Of a stretch of 64,000 nt of DNA, positions 17,556 through 27,860 are shown one piece after another (position 1 is the stretch's first letter; each line of letters starts with the position of its first letter). This DNA comes from Pseudomonas alliivorans (GTDB lineage Bacteria > Pseudomonadota > Gammaproteobacteria > Pseudomonadales > Pseudomonadaceae). Where the stretch lies: the NCBI RefSeq assembly GCF_017826695.1, contig NZ_JAFFZW010000001.1, positions 806,001 to 870,000 on the forward strand, read 5' to 3'. The notes under the pieces are model-generated. The model had not been told where the DNA came from and ran no database searches. It was given only the letters and a program-made list of their open reading frames with translations. Made by a program: the position numbers and the translations under genes.

Positions 17556-18223
17556 GCAGGGTGTTCATCCTGTTGCTGCAGCGCGAGGCACGACTCCTGG
17601 CGCGGCGTCCGGCAGCGCTGGCCAATCCGCTGGTGTTCTTCGCCATCGTGATTGCGTTATTTCCGCTGGCTGTCGGGCCGGAGACGCAATTGTTGCAAAC
17701 CTTGTCACCGGGACTGGTCTGGGTGGCGGCGCTGTTGGCCGTCCTGCTCTCGCTGGACGGGCTGTTTCGCAGTGATTTCGAGGACGGATCGCTGGAGCAG
17801 TGGGTCCTTTCGCCGCACCCTCTGGCCCTTCTGGTTCTGGTCAAGGTGCTGGCACACTGGATCTTTTCCGGGCTGGCGCTGGTGCTGGTCGCGCCTCTAC
17901 TGGCCTTGATGCTGGGTTTGCCGGGACGCTGCGTGCCGGTGCTGATGCTGTCGCTGCTGCTGGGCACTCCGGTGTTGAGCCTGCTGGGTGCCGTGGGTGC
18001 CGCGCTCACCGTCGGGCTCAAACGTGGCGGACTGTTGCTGGCGCTGCTGATTCTGCCGCTGTACATCCCGGTGCTGATTCTGGGCAGCGGCGCGTTGCAG
18101 GCTGCCTTGCAAGGCATGCCTACAACCGGTCATCTGCTGTGGCTGGGCAGCCTGACCGCACTTGCGGTTACCCTGACACCTTTTGCGATAGCCGCTGGCC
18201 TGAAGATCAGTGTCGGCGAATAA
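17552..18223 (+). CDS. ccmB: Haem exporter protein CcmB
   Basis: A 223-aa polytopic membrane protein with six predicted hydrophobic segments and the cytoplasmic loop [18 protein letters not shown] characteristic of CcmB. It is the permease-like partner of CcmA. The ATG overlaps the ccmA stop by 4 nt, so the two are translationally coupled. There is a 55-nt gap before ccmC, the only real gap in the operon core. Confidence 0.95.
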   Translation: MSRVFILLLQREARLLARRPAALANPLVFFAIVIALFPLAVGPETQLLQTLSPGLVWVAALLAVLLSLDGLFRSDFEDGSLEQWVLSPHPLALLVLVKVLAHWIFSGLALVLVAPLLALMLGLPGRCVPVLMLSLLLGTPVLSLLGAVGAALTVGLKRGGLLLALLILPLYIPVLILGSGALQAALQGMPTTGHLLWLGSLTALAVTLTPFAIAAGLKISVGE

Positions 18224-18278
18224 TTGAGGTTCCGGGGCCTGCCTGTCAGGCGCCCGGTAAGACCCTGGATGCACCGTG

Positions 18279-19073
18279 ATGAAAAGCGATTCCCTTAAAA
18301 AGAGCAGCATCGGTTGGGCCTGGTTGCACCGGCTTGGCTCGCCGAAAGTCTTCTACGGCCTCAGCACACGCCTGCTGCCGTGGTTGAGCATCGCGGCGTG
18401 GTTGCTGATTGGCATCGGTGTGGTCTGGGGGCTGGCGTTCGCGCCGCCGGATTATCAGCAGGGCAACAGCTTTCGCATCATTTATATCCACGTGCCCGCC
18501 GCGATGCTGGCGCAGTCCTGCTACGTGATGCTGGCGATCTGTGGCGTGATCGGGCTGGTGTGGAAGATCAAACTGGCGGACGTTGCCCTGCAATCGGCCG
18601 CGCCCGTTGGCGCATGGATGACCGCGCTGGCGCTGGCGACCGGTGCGATCTGGGGCAAGCCAACCTGGGGCGCCTGGTGGGTGTGGGATGCGCGGCTGAC
18701 CTCGATGCTGATTCTGCTGTTTCTATACTTTGGCCTGATCGCGCTGGGCAATGCCATCAACAATCGTGACAGCGCGGCCAAGGCCTGTGCGGTACTGGCG
18801 ATTGTCGGGGTGGTGAACATCCCGATCATCAAATATTCAGTCGAATGGTGGAACACGCTGCATCAGGGCGCGACGTTCAGCCTCACGGAAAAACCGGCCA
18901 TGCCTGCGCAAATGTGGCTGCCCTTGTTGTTCACCACACTGGGGTTTTATTGCTTCTTTGGTGCCGTGCTGCTGATGCGCATGCGCCTTGAGGTGTTGCG
19001 GCGCGAATCGCGTACCCAGTGGGTGCAGGCCGAGATCCTGCGCAGCCTCGGTGAATCGGAGCGCGCATCGTGA
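18279..19073 (+). CDS. ccmC: Haem ABC transporter permease CcmC
   Basis: A 264-aa inner-membrane protein with six hydrophobic segments. The tryptophan-rich haem-handling motif [13 protein letters not shown] is complete, and conserved histidines flank it (YIHVPAA and WWNTLHQGA). It delivers haem to CcmE. The GTG directly before the ATG is in frame, but I use the ATG at 18279. The stop codon overlaps the GTG of ccmD. Confidence 0.95.
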   Translation: MKSDSLKKSSIGWAWLHRLGSPKVFYGLSTRLLPWLSIAAWLLIGIGVVWGLAFAPPDYQQGNSFRIIYIHVPAAMLAQSCYVMLAICGVIGLVWKIKLADVALQSAAPVGAWMTALALATGAIWGKPTWGAWWVWDARLTSMLILLFLYFGLIALGNAINNRDSAAKACAVLAIVGVVNIPIIKYSVEWWNTLHQGATFSLTEKPAMPAQMWLPLLFTTLGFYCFFGAVLLMRMRLEVLRRESRTQWVQAEILRSLGESERAS

Positions 19074-19246
19074 GTTTTGATTCGTTCGGCGATTTTCTGG
19101 CCATGGGCCGCCATGGCCTGTTCGTCTGGTCGGCGTATGGCTTCTGTCTGCTGGTGCTGCTGGTTAATGTGGCGCTGCCGGTGGCGGCGCGTCGCCGTCA
19201 TCTGCAACACGAGGCGCGTCGTGTGCGTCGGGAGAAACGCACGTGA
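19070..19246 (+). CDS. ccmD: Haem exporter small protein CcmD
   Basis: A 58-aa protein starting [16 protein letters not shown], with one transmembrane helix ([19 protein letters not shown]) and a strongly basic C-terminal tail ([17 protein letters not shown]). This is exactly the CcmD plan: a small adaptor in CcmABC that helps release holo-CcmE. The start GTG overlaps the ccmC stop by 4 nt and the end overlaps the ccmE GTG by 4 nt. Short genes like this are easily missed in automatic calls. Confidence 0.93.
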   Translation: MSFDSFGDFLAMGRHGLFVWSAYGFCLLVLLVNVALPVAARRRHLQHEARRVRREKRT

Positions 19247-19710
19247 AACCGCTGCGCAGAAAGCGCCTGTTGATGATTCTGGCCATCATGTCAGGCATCG
19301 GTCTGGCCCTGACGCTGGCCCTCGGTGCGCTGCAGGAAAACATCAATCTGTTCTACACACCGAGCCAGATTGCCAATGGCGAAGCGCCTGTCGACACACG
19401 CATCCGGGCGGGGGGCATGGTCGAAAAGGGTTCGTTGCAACGTTCGGCCGACTCGCTGGACGTGCGCTTTGTGGTGACCGATTTCAACAAGTCGGTGACC
19501 ATCACCTACCGTGGCATCTTGCCGGACCTGTTCCGCGAAGGGCAGGGCATCGTCGCGCTGGGCCGGTTGAACGCACAAGGCGAGGTGGTGGCCGACGAAG
19601 TGCTGGCCAAGCACGACGAGAAGTACATGCCGCCGGAAGTGACCAAGGCGTTGCGCGACAGCGGCCAGGCCGCACCTGCTGCGCCTTCCACCCTATCGAA
19701 ACAGGGTTGA
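19243..19710 (+). CDS. ccmE: Cytochrome c maturation haem chaperone CcmE
   Basis: A 155-aa periplasmic haem chaperone anchored by one N-terminal helix ([20 protein letters not shown]). The covalent haem ligand His124 and Tyr128 are in [10 protein letters not shown]. The C-terminal tail is Pro/Ala-rich. It carries haem from CcmC to CcmF/H. It starts with GTG, overlapping ccmD, and is followed by ccmF after 3 nt. Confidence 0.96.
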   Translation: MKPLRRKRLLMILAIMSGIGLALTLALGALQENINLFYTPSQIANGEAPVDTRIRAGGMVEKGSLQRSADSLDVRFVVTDFNKSVTITYRGILPDLFREGQGIVALGRLNAQGEVVADEVLAKHDEKYMPPEVTKALRDSGQAAPAAPSTLSKQG

Positions 19711-19713
19711 TCG

Positions 19714-21687
19714 ATGATTCCCGAACTCGGCCATCTGGCCATGATTCTCGCGCTGGGCTTTGCCCTCGTGCAGGCCGTCATTCCTCTGGTCGGCGCATGG
19801 CGCGGCGACCCGCTGTGGATGAGCCTGGCGCGTCCCGCGGCGTGGGGCCAGTTCAGCTTTCTGATCTTTGCCTTCGGTTGCCTGACCCACGCCTTCATGA
19901 TCGACGACTTCTCAGTCGCTTACGTTGCGCAGAACTCCAACACGGCGCTGCCCTGGTTCTACAAGTTCAGTGCCGTGTGGGGCGCGCACGAAGGCTCGCT
20001 GCTGCTCTGGGCACTGATTCTGGGCGGCTGGACCTTTGCCGTATCGGTGTTCTCCCGACAATTGCCGCAGGTGATGCTGGCGCGGGTGCTGGCAGTGATG
20101 GGCATGATCAGCCTCGGCTTTCTGTCGTTCCTGATCCTGACCTCCAATCCGTTTGCGCGGCTTTTGCCGCAGATGCCAGCCAACGGCCGCGATCTGAATC
20201 CGTTGTTGCAGGACATCGGCTTGATCGTGCATCCGCCGATGCTGTACATGGGCTATGTCGGTTTTTCCGTGGCCTTCGCCTTTGCCATCGCGGCCTTGCT
20301 CGGCGGGCGACTGGACGCCGCCTGGGCACGCTGGTCTCGACCCTGGACGCTGGTGGCCTGGGCCTTTCTCGGCGTCGGCATCACCCTGGGTTCGTGGTGG
20401 GCCTATTACGAATTGGGCTGGGGCGGCTGGTGGTTCTGGGACCCTGTGGAAAACGCCTCGTTCATGCCCTGGCTGGTGGGCACAGCCTTGATTCATTCAC
20501 TGGCGGTTACCGAAAAGCGCGGCGTGTTCAAGAGCTGGACCGTGTTGCTGGCCATCGCTGCGTTTTCTCTGAGTCTGCTGGGAACCTTTCTGGTGCGGTC
20601 CGGGGTGCTGACCTCGGTGCATGCGTTCGCCTCCGACCCGGCCCGAGGGGTATTCATCCTGATCTTCCTGTTGATGGTGGTGGGCGGCTCGCTGACCTTG
20701 TTCGCCATCCGTGCGCCCGTGGTGAAAAGCCAGGTCGGTTTTGGTCTGTGGTCGCGGGAGACGCTGCTGCTGGGCAATAATCTGGTGCTGGTGGTCGCGG
20801 CCTCGATGATTCTGCTCGGCACGCTGTATCCGTTGGTGGTCGATGCCATGAGCGGCGCGAAGATGTCGGTGGGTCCGCCGTATTTCAACGCGCTGTTCGT
20901 GCCGTTGATGGGCCTGTTGATGGTCGTGATGGCGGTGGGCGTACTGGTGCGCTGGAAAGACACGCCGGTCAGATGGCTGCTTGGCATGCTGGCCCCGGTA
21001 TTGATCGGCAGCGCGGTACTGGCGGTGATCGCCGGGCTGGCGCTGGGTGATTTCCAGTGGGCGGTTCTGGCCACCTTCATGCTGGCGGCCTGGGTGCTGC
21101 TGGCGGGCGCGCGCGATCTGCTCGATAAAACGCGGCACAAGGGCCTGATCAAGGGCGCACGCAGCTTGCACCGCAGTTACTGGGGCATGCAACTGGCGCA
21201 CCTTGGCATTGCCGTGTGCGCGCTGGGCGTGGTGCTCTCGAGCCAGAACAGCGTCGAACGCGACCTGCGTCTGGCACCCGGCCAGTCCGTCGAACTGGGC
21301 GGCTACGTGTTCGTGTTCGAAGGCGCCAGGCACTACGAAGGGCCGAATTTTACCTCGGACCGCGGCACGATCCGGGTTCTGCGTGATGGCGAACAGGTCA
21401 CGGCATTGCACCCGGAGAAACGCCTGTACACCGTGCAGCAATCGGTGATGACTGAGGCGGGCATCGATGCCGGTTTCAGCCGCGATCTTTATGTCGCGCT
21501 GGGCGAGCCGCTGACCGATGGCGCCTGGGCGGTGCGGGTGCATGTGAAGCCCTTTGTTCGCTGGATCTGGTTCGGCGGCCTGCTGACCGGGTTGGGCGGC
21601 GTGCTGGCGGCCACCGACCGACGTTATCGCGTCAAGGTCAAAGGCCGGGTGCGTGACGCACTGGGCCTGTCGGAGGCCACCGCATGA
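19714..21687 (+). CDS. ccmF: Cytochrome c haem lyase subunit CcmF
   Basis: A 657-aa polytopic membrane protein with many hydrophobic segments and the WWD motif (WGGWWFWDPVENASFMPW, about residue 230). Flanking conserved histidines are present (LIVHPPMLYMGY, ALIHSLAV). With CcmH and CcmI it ligates haem to the CxxCH of apocytochromes c. The stop overlaps the ccmG start by 4 nt (ATGA). Confidence 0.96.
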   Translation: MIPELGHLAMILALGFALVQAVIPLVGAWRGDPLWMSLARPAAWGQFSFLIFAFGCLTHAFMIDDFSVAYVAQNSNTALPWFYKFSAVWGAHEGSLLLWALILGGWTFAVSVFSRQLPQVMLARVLAVMGMISLGFLSFLILTSNPFARLLPQMPANGRDLNPLLQDIGLIVHPPMLYMGYVGFSVAFAFAIAALLGGRLDAAWARWSRPWTLVAWAFLGVGITLGSWWAYYELGWGGWWFWDPVENASFMPWLVGTALIHSLAVTEKRGVFKSWTVLLAIAAFSLSLLGTFLVRSGVLTSVHAFASDPARGVFILIFLLMVVGGSLTLFAIRAPVVKSQVGFGLWSRETLLLGNNLVLVVAASMILLGTLYPLVVDAMSGAKMSVGPPYFNALFVPLMGLLMVVMAVGVLVRWKDTPVRWLLGMLAPVLIGSAVLAVIAGLALGDFQWAVLATFMLAAWVLLAGARDLLDKTRHKGLIKGARSLHRSYWGMQLAHLGIAVCALGVVLSSQNSVERDLRLAPGQSVELGGYVFVFEGARHYEGPNFTSDRGTIRVLRDGEQVTALHPEKRLYTVQQSVMTEAGIDAGFSRDLYVALGEPLTDGAWAVRVHVKPFVRWIWFGGLLTGLGGVLAATDRRYRVKVKGRVRDALGLSEATA

Positions 21688-22220
21688 AGCGCTGGATCAT
21701 GGTGTTGCCACTGGTGGTCTTTCTCGGCGTGGCAGCCGTTCTGTTTCGCGGCTTGTACCTGGACCCTGCCGAGTTGCCTTCGGCGCTGATCGACAAGCCA
21801 TTCCCCGAGTTTTCCCTGCGTGAAGTGCAGAGCGAACGCACCCTGACCCGCGCCGATCTGTTGGGCAAGCCCGCGCTGGTCAATGTCTGGGCAACCTGGT
21901 GCATCGCCTGTCGCGTAGAACACCCGGTGCTCAACCGGCTGGCGCAGCAGGGCGTGCTGATCTACGGCGTCAACTACAAGGACACCAACGCCGACGCGCT
22001 GAAATGGCTCAAGGATTTTCATGATCCCTATCGCCTCAACATTCGTGATGACGAAGGCTCGCTGGGCTTGAACCTGGGCGTGTACGGCGCGCCGGAAACC
22101 TTTCTGATCGATGCCAGGGGGGTTATTCGTCACAAGTACGTCGGTGTCATCGACGATACCGTCTGGCGTGAGCAACTTGCCGGGCTGTATCAGGCGCTGG
22201 TGGACGAGGCGAGACCATGA
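21684..22220 (+). CDS. ccmG: Thiol:disulfide interchange protein CcmG/DsbE
   Basis: A 178-aa periplasmic thioredoxin-like protein with an N-terminal membrane anchor and the active site WATWCIACRVEHP (Cys73, Cys76). The GVYGAPETFLID cis-proline loop is present. It keeps apocytochrome cysteines reduced. Four-base overlaps join it to ccmF and ccmH. Confidence 0.95.
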   Translation: MKRWIMVLPLVVFLGVAAVLFRGLYLDPAELPSALIDKPFPEFSLREVQSERTLTRADLLGKPALVNVWATWCIACRVEHPVLNRLAQQGVLIYGVNYKDTNADALKWLKDFHDPYRLNIRDDEGSLGLNLGVYGAPETFLIDARGVIRHKYVGVIDDTVWREQLAGLYQALVDEARP

Positions 22221-22693
22221 GCCGCTTGTCAAGCGCTGTGTTGTTGGTGATCGGGCTGGCGCTCAGCGGCATCGCTCAGTCAGCCATCGACGCTTACACC
22301 TTTCGCGACGATGCCGAGCGCGCCCGCTATGCCGAGCTGACCCGCGAGCTGCGGTGCCCCAAGTGCCAGAATCAGGATATCGCCGATTCCAATGCGCCGA
22401 TTGCCGCCGACTTGCGCAAGGAGATCTACCGCATGCTGGGCGACGGCCGGAGCAATCAGCAGATTATCGACTTCATGGTCGATCGCTACGGCGATTTCGT
22501 GCGCTATAAACCGGCGCTGACCGCCAGAACCTGGCTGTTGTGGTTCGGTCCGGCAGGCTTGCTGTTCGGAGGGCTGGTGGTGATGGCGGTGATCGTCAGA
22601 CGACGTCGCAACCTGACTGCCGGGCAAGTCGATACGCTGTCCGATGAGGAGCGGCAACGCCTCGCCCATTTGCTGGATGAACACCGAAAATGA
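22217..22693 (+). CDS. ccmH: Cytochrome c maturation protein CcmH
   Basis: A 158-aa protein with a cleavable signal ([15 protein letters not shown]), the redox motif LRCPKCQN (Cys47, Cys50), and a C-terminal transmembrane helix ([22 protein letters not shown]). This is the short Pseudomonas-type CcmH; the TPR part is encoded separately as ccmI. It overlaps both neighbours by 4 nt. Confidence 0.95.
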   Translation: MSRLSSAVLLVIGLALSGIAQSAIDAYTFRDDAERARYAELTRELRCPKCQNQDIADSNAPIAADLRKEIYRMLGDGRSNQQIIDFMVDRYGDFVRYKPALTARTWLLWFGPAGLLFGGLVVMAVIVRRRRNLTAGQVDTLSDEERQRLAHLLDEHRK

Positions 22694-23883
22694 TCGATTT
22701 CTGGATGGCAACCGGGCTGTTGCTGCTGGTGGCGCTGGGTTTCCTGCTGATCCCGGTGCTGCGCGGGCAGCGTGCACAGCGTGAAGAGGACCGTACGGCG
22801 CTGAACGTTGCGCTGTATCAGGAACGGCTCAGCGAGTTGCAAGGCCAGCAGGAAGAGGGCGTTCTTACAGCCGCGCTGGTGCAGAATGCGCGTGACGAAG
22901 CCGCGCGGGAGCTGCTGGCCGACACCGAGGGTGCTGAAAAGGCTCGAACCGCGCGGCTTGGCAAGCCCTGGCTGTTGCTGGCGGCGGTGTTGGTCCCGGT
23001 GCTGGGCATGGGGGCCTATCTGCAGCTTGGGGCCAGTGACAGGGTCGAACTGAGCCGCGAATTCTCTCAGCCGCCCACGTCGCTGGCCGACATGACCCGG
23101 CGTCTGGAACGCGCCGTGCAGGCTCAGCCCGATTCTTCCGAAAGCCTGTATTTTCTGGCCCGCAGCTATATGGCTCAGAACCGTCCGGGCGATGCGGCAC
23201 GCCTGTTCGAACGCGCCGCAGCGCTGGCCGGCCGGCCTCCCGAACTGCTGGGGCAATGGGCGCAGGCGCTGTATTTCGCCAGCGACAAGCATTTCACGCC
23301 CCAGGTGCAGGCCCTGACCGACGAAGCGCTCAAGGCGGATCCTGAAGAAGTCACCAGCCTGGGGTTGCTGGGCATCGCGGCATTTGAAACCGAGCGCTAT
23401 CAGGCGGCGGTCGATTACTGGACCCGGCTGCTGAACGCACTGCCTGCGCAGGATCCATCGCGTTCTGCATTGGAAGGTGGAATCGCCCGTGCCAGAGACA
23501 ACCTGAACGCAGGAGCGAAACCGGCGCTGGCTGTCAACAGGCCTGCCTCGATAAAAGTGCGGGTCGATCTGGCGCCCGCCTTGAAAGACAAGGTTCAGCC
23601 ACGTGACAGTGTGTTCATTTTCGTCCGCGCTATCGATGGCCCGCCGGCGCCTTTGGCGGTCAAACGCATCACGGTTGGCGAGCTGCCCGCCGAGGTCGAA
23701 CTCAGCGATGCCGACGCAATGATGCCGCAGCTGAAACTGTCGAACTTCCCGCAAGTCCAACTGGTAGCTCGCGTGTCCCGCGCAGGGCAACCGACCCGCG
23801 GTGAGTGGGTCGGTCGCAGCCAGCCACTGGCCAGCGACAGCGGGGCGCAGCAGGCGCTGATCATCGACAGCCCTGATAAATAG
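22690..23883 (+). CDS. ccmI: Cytochrome c maturation protein CcmI (CycH)
   Basis: A 397-aa protein with two N-terminal transmembrane helices, TPR repeats in the middle ([31 protein letters not shown] and following) and a C-terminal periplasmic beta domain ([27 protein letters not shown]). It is the apocytochrome chaperone of the haem ligation complex. It overlaps ccmH by 4 nt and ends the ccm set. Confidence 0.93.
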   Translation: MIDFWMATGLLLLVALGFLLIPVLRGQRAQREEDRTALNVALYQERLSELQGQQEEGVLTAALVQNARDEAARELLADTEGAEKARTARLGKPWLLLAAVLVPVLGMGAYLQLGASDRVELSREFSQPPTSLADMTRRLERAVQAQPDSSESLYFLARSYMAQNRPGDAARLFERAAALAGRPPELLGQWAQALYFASDKHFTPQVQALTDEALKADPEEVTSLGLLGIAAFETERYQAAVDYWTRLLNALPAQDPSRSALEGGIARARDNLNAGAKPALAVNRPASIKVRVDLAPALKDKVQPRDSVFIFVRAIDGPPAPLAVKRITVGELPAEVELSDADAMMPQLKLSNFPQVQLVARVSRAGQPTRGEWVGRSQPLASDSGAQQALIIDSPDK

Positions 23884-23908
23884 ACAGCCAGAGAAGAAGA
23901 GAGCGCTT

Positions 23909-24316
23909 ATGTATCGCACTGCACGTATCACCTTGTTGGGTCTTGCCCTGGGCTTGAGCGCCTGTGCGGTTCAGCCACCGGCCCCGACGAGCCAGGAGCC
24001 GATTCAGTCATTACCCGGTGGTCAGCAGCCCGGCGCTCCGCGTCCGACGCCGACACCGAACAAACCCCCCGTCAAGGCACCTTCCACAGGCCCGAAAACA
24101 TCGGCCAGCTTCGCGCCACCGCCGGGCGGCAACAGCCATTGGGATGCGCGCATGGGCGTGTACGTGATGGACGACCAGAGCAACACGTTCTATCGCCAGC
24201 GTACTTACTACCAGTGGAATAACGGCTGGAGCTGGTCGACCAGCCCGAACGGCCCGTGGCAGCCGACCGACGCCAGCGGCGTGCCGGCAGGGCTGGGGCG
24301 TCAGTTCAGCAACTGA
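23909..24316 (+). CDS. Small Pro-rich lipoprotein, unknown function
   Basis: A 135-aa protein with a lipoprotein signal (LLGLALGLSAC, Cys19 being the lipidation site), a Pro-rich spacer up to about residue 75, and a Trp/Tyr-rich C-terminal part (YQWNNGWSWSTSPNGPWQP). It lies 25 nt after ccmI and shares its terminator, so it is probably co-transcribed with ccm. I do not recognise a function. Confidence 0.8.
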   Translation: MYRTARITLLGLALGLSACAVQPPAPTSQEPIQSLPGGQQPGAPRPTPTPNKPPVKAPSTGPKTSASFAPPPGGNSHWDARMGVYVMDDQSNTFYRQRTYYQWNNGWSWSTSPNGPWQPTDASGVPAGLGRQFSN

Positions 24317-24328
24317 ATGCCGCACATG

Positions 24329-24357
24329 AAAACGGCGACCTTGAAGGTCGCCGTTTT
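24329..24357. terminator. Bidirectional Rho-independent terminator
   Basis: A perfect 12-bp stem AAAACGGCGACC/GGTCGCCGTTTT with a 5-base loop. The A and T ends provide U-tracts in both directions, so it serves the ccm transcript and the convergent sulfate-binding protein gene. Confidence 0.9.
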
Positions 24358-24374
24358 GCATTGCGCGGGGCGGC

Positions 24375-25373
24375 TTATTTGCCTGAATACACCTGGTCGA
24401 ACACGCCACCGTCGATGAAGTGGGTCTTTTGCACGGTGCGCCAGTCACCGAAGGTTTTCTCCACCGACAGGAAGTCCACTTTCGGGAAGCGGTCCTTGTA
24501 CTTGGCCAGAATCGCCGGGTCACGCGGACGCAGGTAGTTGTTGGCGGCGATTTCCTGACCTTCCGGCGACCACAGGTACTTCAGGTATTCCTCGGCCAGA
24601 ACGCGGGATTTCTTGCGGTCCACGACCTTGTCCACCACGCTCACCGGCGGTTCGGCTTCTGCCGACACGGACGGGTAGACCACTTCGAACTGATCACGGC
24701 CGAACTCGCGGGCGATCATCTCGGCCTCGTTTTCAAAGGTCACCAGCACATCGCCGATCTGGTTGGTCATGAAGGTGGTCGTCGCGCCACGACCCCCGGT
24801 GTCGAGTACCGGCACATGCTTGAACAGCTTGCCGACAAACTCCTTCGCCGCTTGTTCATCGCCGCCGTTCTTCAGGGTGTAGCCCCATGCCGACAGGTAG
24901 GTATAACGACCGTTACCCGAGGTCTTGGGGTTGGGCACGATGACTTCCACGCCGTCCTTGATCAGGTCCGGCCAGTCTTTCAGCGCTTTCGGGTTGCCCT
25001 TGCGCACGATGAACACGGTGGCGGACGTGAAGGGTGCGCTGTTGTTCGGCAGACGGCTGACCCAGTCCTTTGGCACCAGCTCACCGTTGTCGGCCAGAGC
25101 ATTGATGTCGGTGGCCATGTTCATGGTGATCACGTCAGCCGGCAGGCCGTCGATGACCGAACGCGCCTGCTTGCTCGACCCGCCGAAGGACATCTGCACG
25201 GTCACGTCTTCGTTTTTCTCCGCTTTCCAGTGCTTCTGGAAGGCACTGTTGTAGTCCTTGTAGAAGTCGCGCATCACGTCATAGGAAACGTTGAGCAGCG
25301 TCGGTGCTGCCTGGGCGGCGCTGGAAAGGGCCAGGCCTGCGGCCAGTAGCGAAGCGGCGAAAAGTCTGTTCAC
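24375..25373 (-). CDS. sbp: Sulfate ABC transporter periplasmic substrate-binding protein
   Basis: A 332-aa periplasmic protein with a Sec signal cut after AAQA. It carries the sulfate/thiosulfate-binding family signatures NVSYDVMRDFYKDYN, SFGGSSKQARSV, PNPKTSGNGRYTYL and TGGRGATTTF. The start is a GTG with AAGGA 7 nt upstream. The transporter genes cysTWA are not adjacent, so it works with components encoded elsewhere. Confidence 0.93.
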   Translation of the reverse strand: MNRLFAASLLAAGLALSSAAQAAPTLLNVSYDVMRDFYKDYNSAFQKHWKAEKNEDVTVQMSFGGSSKQARSVIDGLPADVITMNMATDINALADNGELVPKDWVSRLPNNSAPFTSATVFIVRKGNPKALKDWPDLIKDGVEVIVPNPKTSGNGRYTYLSAWGYTLKNGGDEQAAKEFVGKLFKHVPVLDTGGRGATTTFMTNQIGDVLVTFENEAEMIAREFGRDQFEVVYPSVSAEAEPPVSVVDKVVDRKKSRVLAEEYLKYLWSPEGQEIAANNYLRPRDPAILAKYKDRFPKVDFLSVEKTFGDWRTVQKTHFIDGGVFDQVYSGK

Positions 25374-25473
25374 TGCAAAGTCCTTGAAAGGAGGGTCATT
25401 GTTGTCTGATGGCTCAATGCCGCGACACTATCAGTCGCGCATCCCGGTGCCTAAATACCAAAAACGTCTGTGC

Positions 25474-26307
25474 TTATGCCTGATTGACTTCTCTGGGAAA
25501 AAGCTGATTGCCACACCGTGAGCAGAACGCGGCACCATGCTCATGGAATGTCTTCGCGCACACCGGGCAGTCATGCTTCAACTGTTCGCCGCGCATGGCA
25601 TTGGCCAGCTCGGCAGTGAATATACCGGTGGGCACCGCGATGATCGAGTAACCGGTGATCATCACCAGCGAAGAGAGCATCTGACCGACTGGCGTCTTGG
25701 GGACGATATCGCCGAAGCCCACTGTCGTCAGGGTGACGATAGCCCAATAGATGCCCTTGGGAATGCTGGTGAAGCCATGTTCCGGGCCTTCGATCACATA
25801 CATCAAGGTGCCGAACACCGTGACCAGCGTCGACACGGCGACCAGAAACACGATGATTTTCTGCTTGCTTCCCCGTAATGCTGAAAGCAGGTAGTTGGCC
25901 TGACGCAGGTACGTGCCGAGTTTCAATACCCGGAAGATCCGCAGCATACGGATGATCCGCACGATCAGCAGGTACTGTGCATCGCTGTAGTAGATTGCCA
26001 GCACACCCGGCACGATGGCCAGCAGGTCGACCAGCCCGTAAAAGCTGAAGGCGTATTTGAGCGGTCGGGGCGAGCAATACAGACGCAGGGCGTACTCGAT
26101 GGCGAAAATCAGCGTGAAGCCCCATTCCACCCACGCGAACACCTGTGAGTAGTCGCGATGAATGCGCTCGATGCTGTCGATGATCGTGACCAGCAGACTG
26201 AGCAGGATGAGGACCAGCAAGACCTTGTCGAAGCGCCGCCCGGCGGGCGTGTCGGCCTCGAAAATAACGATATGCAGCCGCTCGCGGCGGCTGAGATAGG
26301 TGTCCAT
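25474..26307 (-). CDS. Voltage-gated-type potassium channel with C-terminal zinc ribbon
   Basis: A 277-aa six-helix channel subunit. A voltage-sensor S4 with regularly spaced arginines (RIIRMLRIFRVLKL, from residue 117) precedes the pore filter TTVGFGD (194-200). After the last helix a short tail holds CPVC (247, 250) and CSRC (262, 265), forming a probable four-cysteine zinc ribbon. The family is the KvAP/Kch-type ion transporter. Start ATG has GGA 8 nt upstream. The ribbon may sense metal or redox state or stabilise the tetramer; that is inference. Confidence 0.88.
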   Translation of the reverse strand: MDTYLSRRERLHIVIFEADTPAGRRFDKVLLVLILLSLLVTIIDSIERIHRDYSQVFAWVEWGFTLIFAIEYALRLYCSPRPLKYAFSFYGLVDLLAIVPGVLAIYYSDAQYLLIVRIIRMLRIFRVLKLGTYLRQANYLLSALRGSKQKIIVFLVAVSTLVTVFGTLMYVIEGPEHGFTSIPKGIYWAIVTLTTVGFGDIVPKTPVGQMLSSLVMITGYSIIAVPTGIFTAELANAMRGEQLKHDCPVCAKTFHEHGAAFCSRCGNQLFPREVNQA

Positions 26308-26426
26308 GGTGCATTCCGAGTCAGAGATCGGCTGAGCCTAGGAGCAATGGGGGCTGGAGTGCAAGTTGTGATGTCAACTCATCGTGCCCATGCTCCGCAC
26401 CACAGACTCAAACGAACGCAGGGCGG

Positions 26427-27860
26427 TTATTGGCCCGCTACCTCATCCTTCTCCCAACCGCCACCCAGCGCCAGGAACAGGTTGATCTGGCCCATGGCGA
26501 CCTCGGTGTTGGCTTCGGCCAGTTGAGCGCGGACGTCGGTGTAGGTGCGGGTGGCCTGCAGGTCGGCAAGGAATGAGGCCCGGCCGGCCTGGTAGAAGCG
26601 GTGGGTCTGGTCCGCAGCCTCTTTTGCCGACTGTTCAGCATCTTTCAGGGCGTCGCGGCGGTCGAGCAGGGCGGTGTATTGGGCCAGACCTGTCTGGGTT
26701 TCGCGGATGGCGTTGAGCACCACACCGTCGAAACGGGCCAGTGACGCCTGTGCCGAGGCTTCGGCCTGATGAATGCGGGCGCGTGAGCCGTTGGACGGGA
26801 TGGTCCAGCTCAGCAGCGGTCCGAAGCCCCAGCGATTGGCCGCCGGTTTGCCCAGGTTCTCGATCATGCCAACGGTGCCGATATTCGCGCCGATGCTGAT
26901 GTCCGGGTACAGCTCGCCGGTCGCAACGCCGATCTGCGCCGTGGACATCGCCAGATGTCGCTCGGCCTGACGAATGTCCGGGCGGCGCTTGAGCAGTGCG
27001 GCGCCATCGCCTACCGGCATCACCTGCGCGATGTGCGGCAGTTCATTGCAGGTGCTGATGCCTGCAGGCAATTGCTCGACAGGCCGGGCCAGCAGCATCG
27101 ACAGCCGGAACAGTGCAGCCTGACGCTGCGCTTCGTAACGCGGCAGTTCGGCGCGCAGAGATTTGAACTGGGTCTGGGAGCGGGTGACCTGGGTTTCATC
27201 GCCACGCCCCGCATCGCGCAGGCGTTGGTTCAGCTTGACGCTCTGCTGTTGCAGGTCCAGCGATTCGCGGGCGATGTCGTGCTCTTCATTGGCGGCGCAC
27301 ACCTGCGTGTAGGCGCGTACCACGTCGGCAACCACGGTGATCCGGGCCGTATCTGCCGCCGCCTGACTCGCGTCGATGTTGGCCTGCGCGGCTTCGATGC
27401 CACGCTGCAGGGTGCCGAACAGATCGAACTGATAGGAGGTGGTCAGGCCGATATCGCCGACATTGGCCACGGGCACCTTATCGGGCAGCAGAAAGGCTTC
27501 ACCCGACTCCTGCAAGCGCTGCGCGCCGACTTTGGCACTGTGGGTGAAACCACCTGCGGCATCGGCTTCGGCACCCTGATAGCGTGACCGTTGCAGGTTG
27601 GCGGCGGCGATGCGCAGGTCAGTGTTCGACGCCATAGCCTGGCGTACCAACTCATCCAGTTTCGGGTCCCGATACAGCCGCCACCAATGCGCGGGCACCG
27701 GCGCCGACACGGTGTTCACCGACTGGCCCGCCAGTTCGCCCTGCAAATCCGGGCGATTGATCGCGCCATCCTTGGGCAATTCATAGTCTGGCCCGACTAT
27801 CTGGCAGGCCGACAACAGGGCGCTGAAACCCAACACCATCAGGCGAGGAGCCCGTTTCAT
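26427..27860 (-). CDS. Outer-membrane efflux lipoprotein (NodT/OprM-type)
   Basis: A 477-aa outer-membrane factor with a lipobox (ALLSACQ, Cys19) and two OEP repeats of coiled-coil helices (ANLQRSRYQGAEADAAGG and AEASAQASLARFDGVV). It would form the trimeric exit duct for the pump encoded upstream. It is the last gene of a five-gene operon, joined to the HlyD-family gene by an ATGA overlap. Confidence 0.9.
   Translation of the reverse strand: MKRAPRLMVLGFSALLSACQIVGPDYELPKDGAINRPDLQGELAGQSVNTVSAPVPAHWWRLYRDPKLDELVRQAMASNTDLRIAAANLQRSRYQGAEADAAGGFTHSAKVGAQRLQESGEAFLLPDKVPVANVGDIGLTTSYQFDLFGTLQRGIEAAQANIDASQAAADTARITVVADVVRAYTQVCAANEEHDIARESLDLQQQSVKLNQRLRDAGRGDETQVTRSQTQFKSLRAELPRYEAQRQAALFRLSMLLARPVEQLPAGISTCNELPHIAQVMPVGDGAALLKRRPDIRQAERHLAMSTAQIGVATGELYPDISIGANIGTVGMIENLGKPAANRWGFGPLLSWTIPSNGSRARIHQAEASAQASLARFDGVVLNAIRETQTGLAQYTALLDRRDALKDAEQSAKEAADQTHRFYQAGRASFLADLQATRTYTDVRAQLAEANTEVAMGQINLFLALGGGWEKDEVAGQ

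Noticed and set aside
19077..20780. 567-aa open frame across the ccm region
   Set aside because: It runs out of frame through ccmD, ccmE and the first half of ccmF, which have full family motifs. It is a high-GC shadow.
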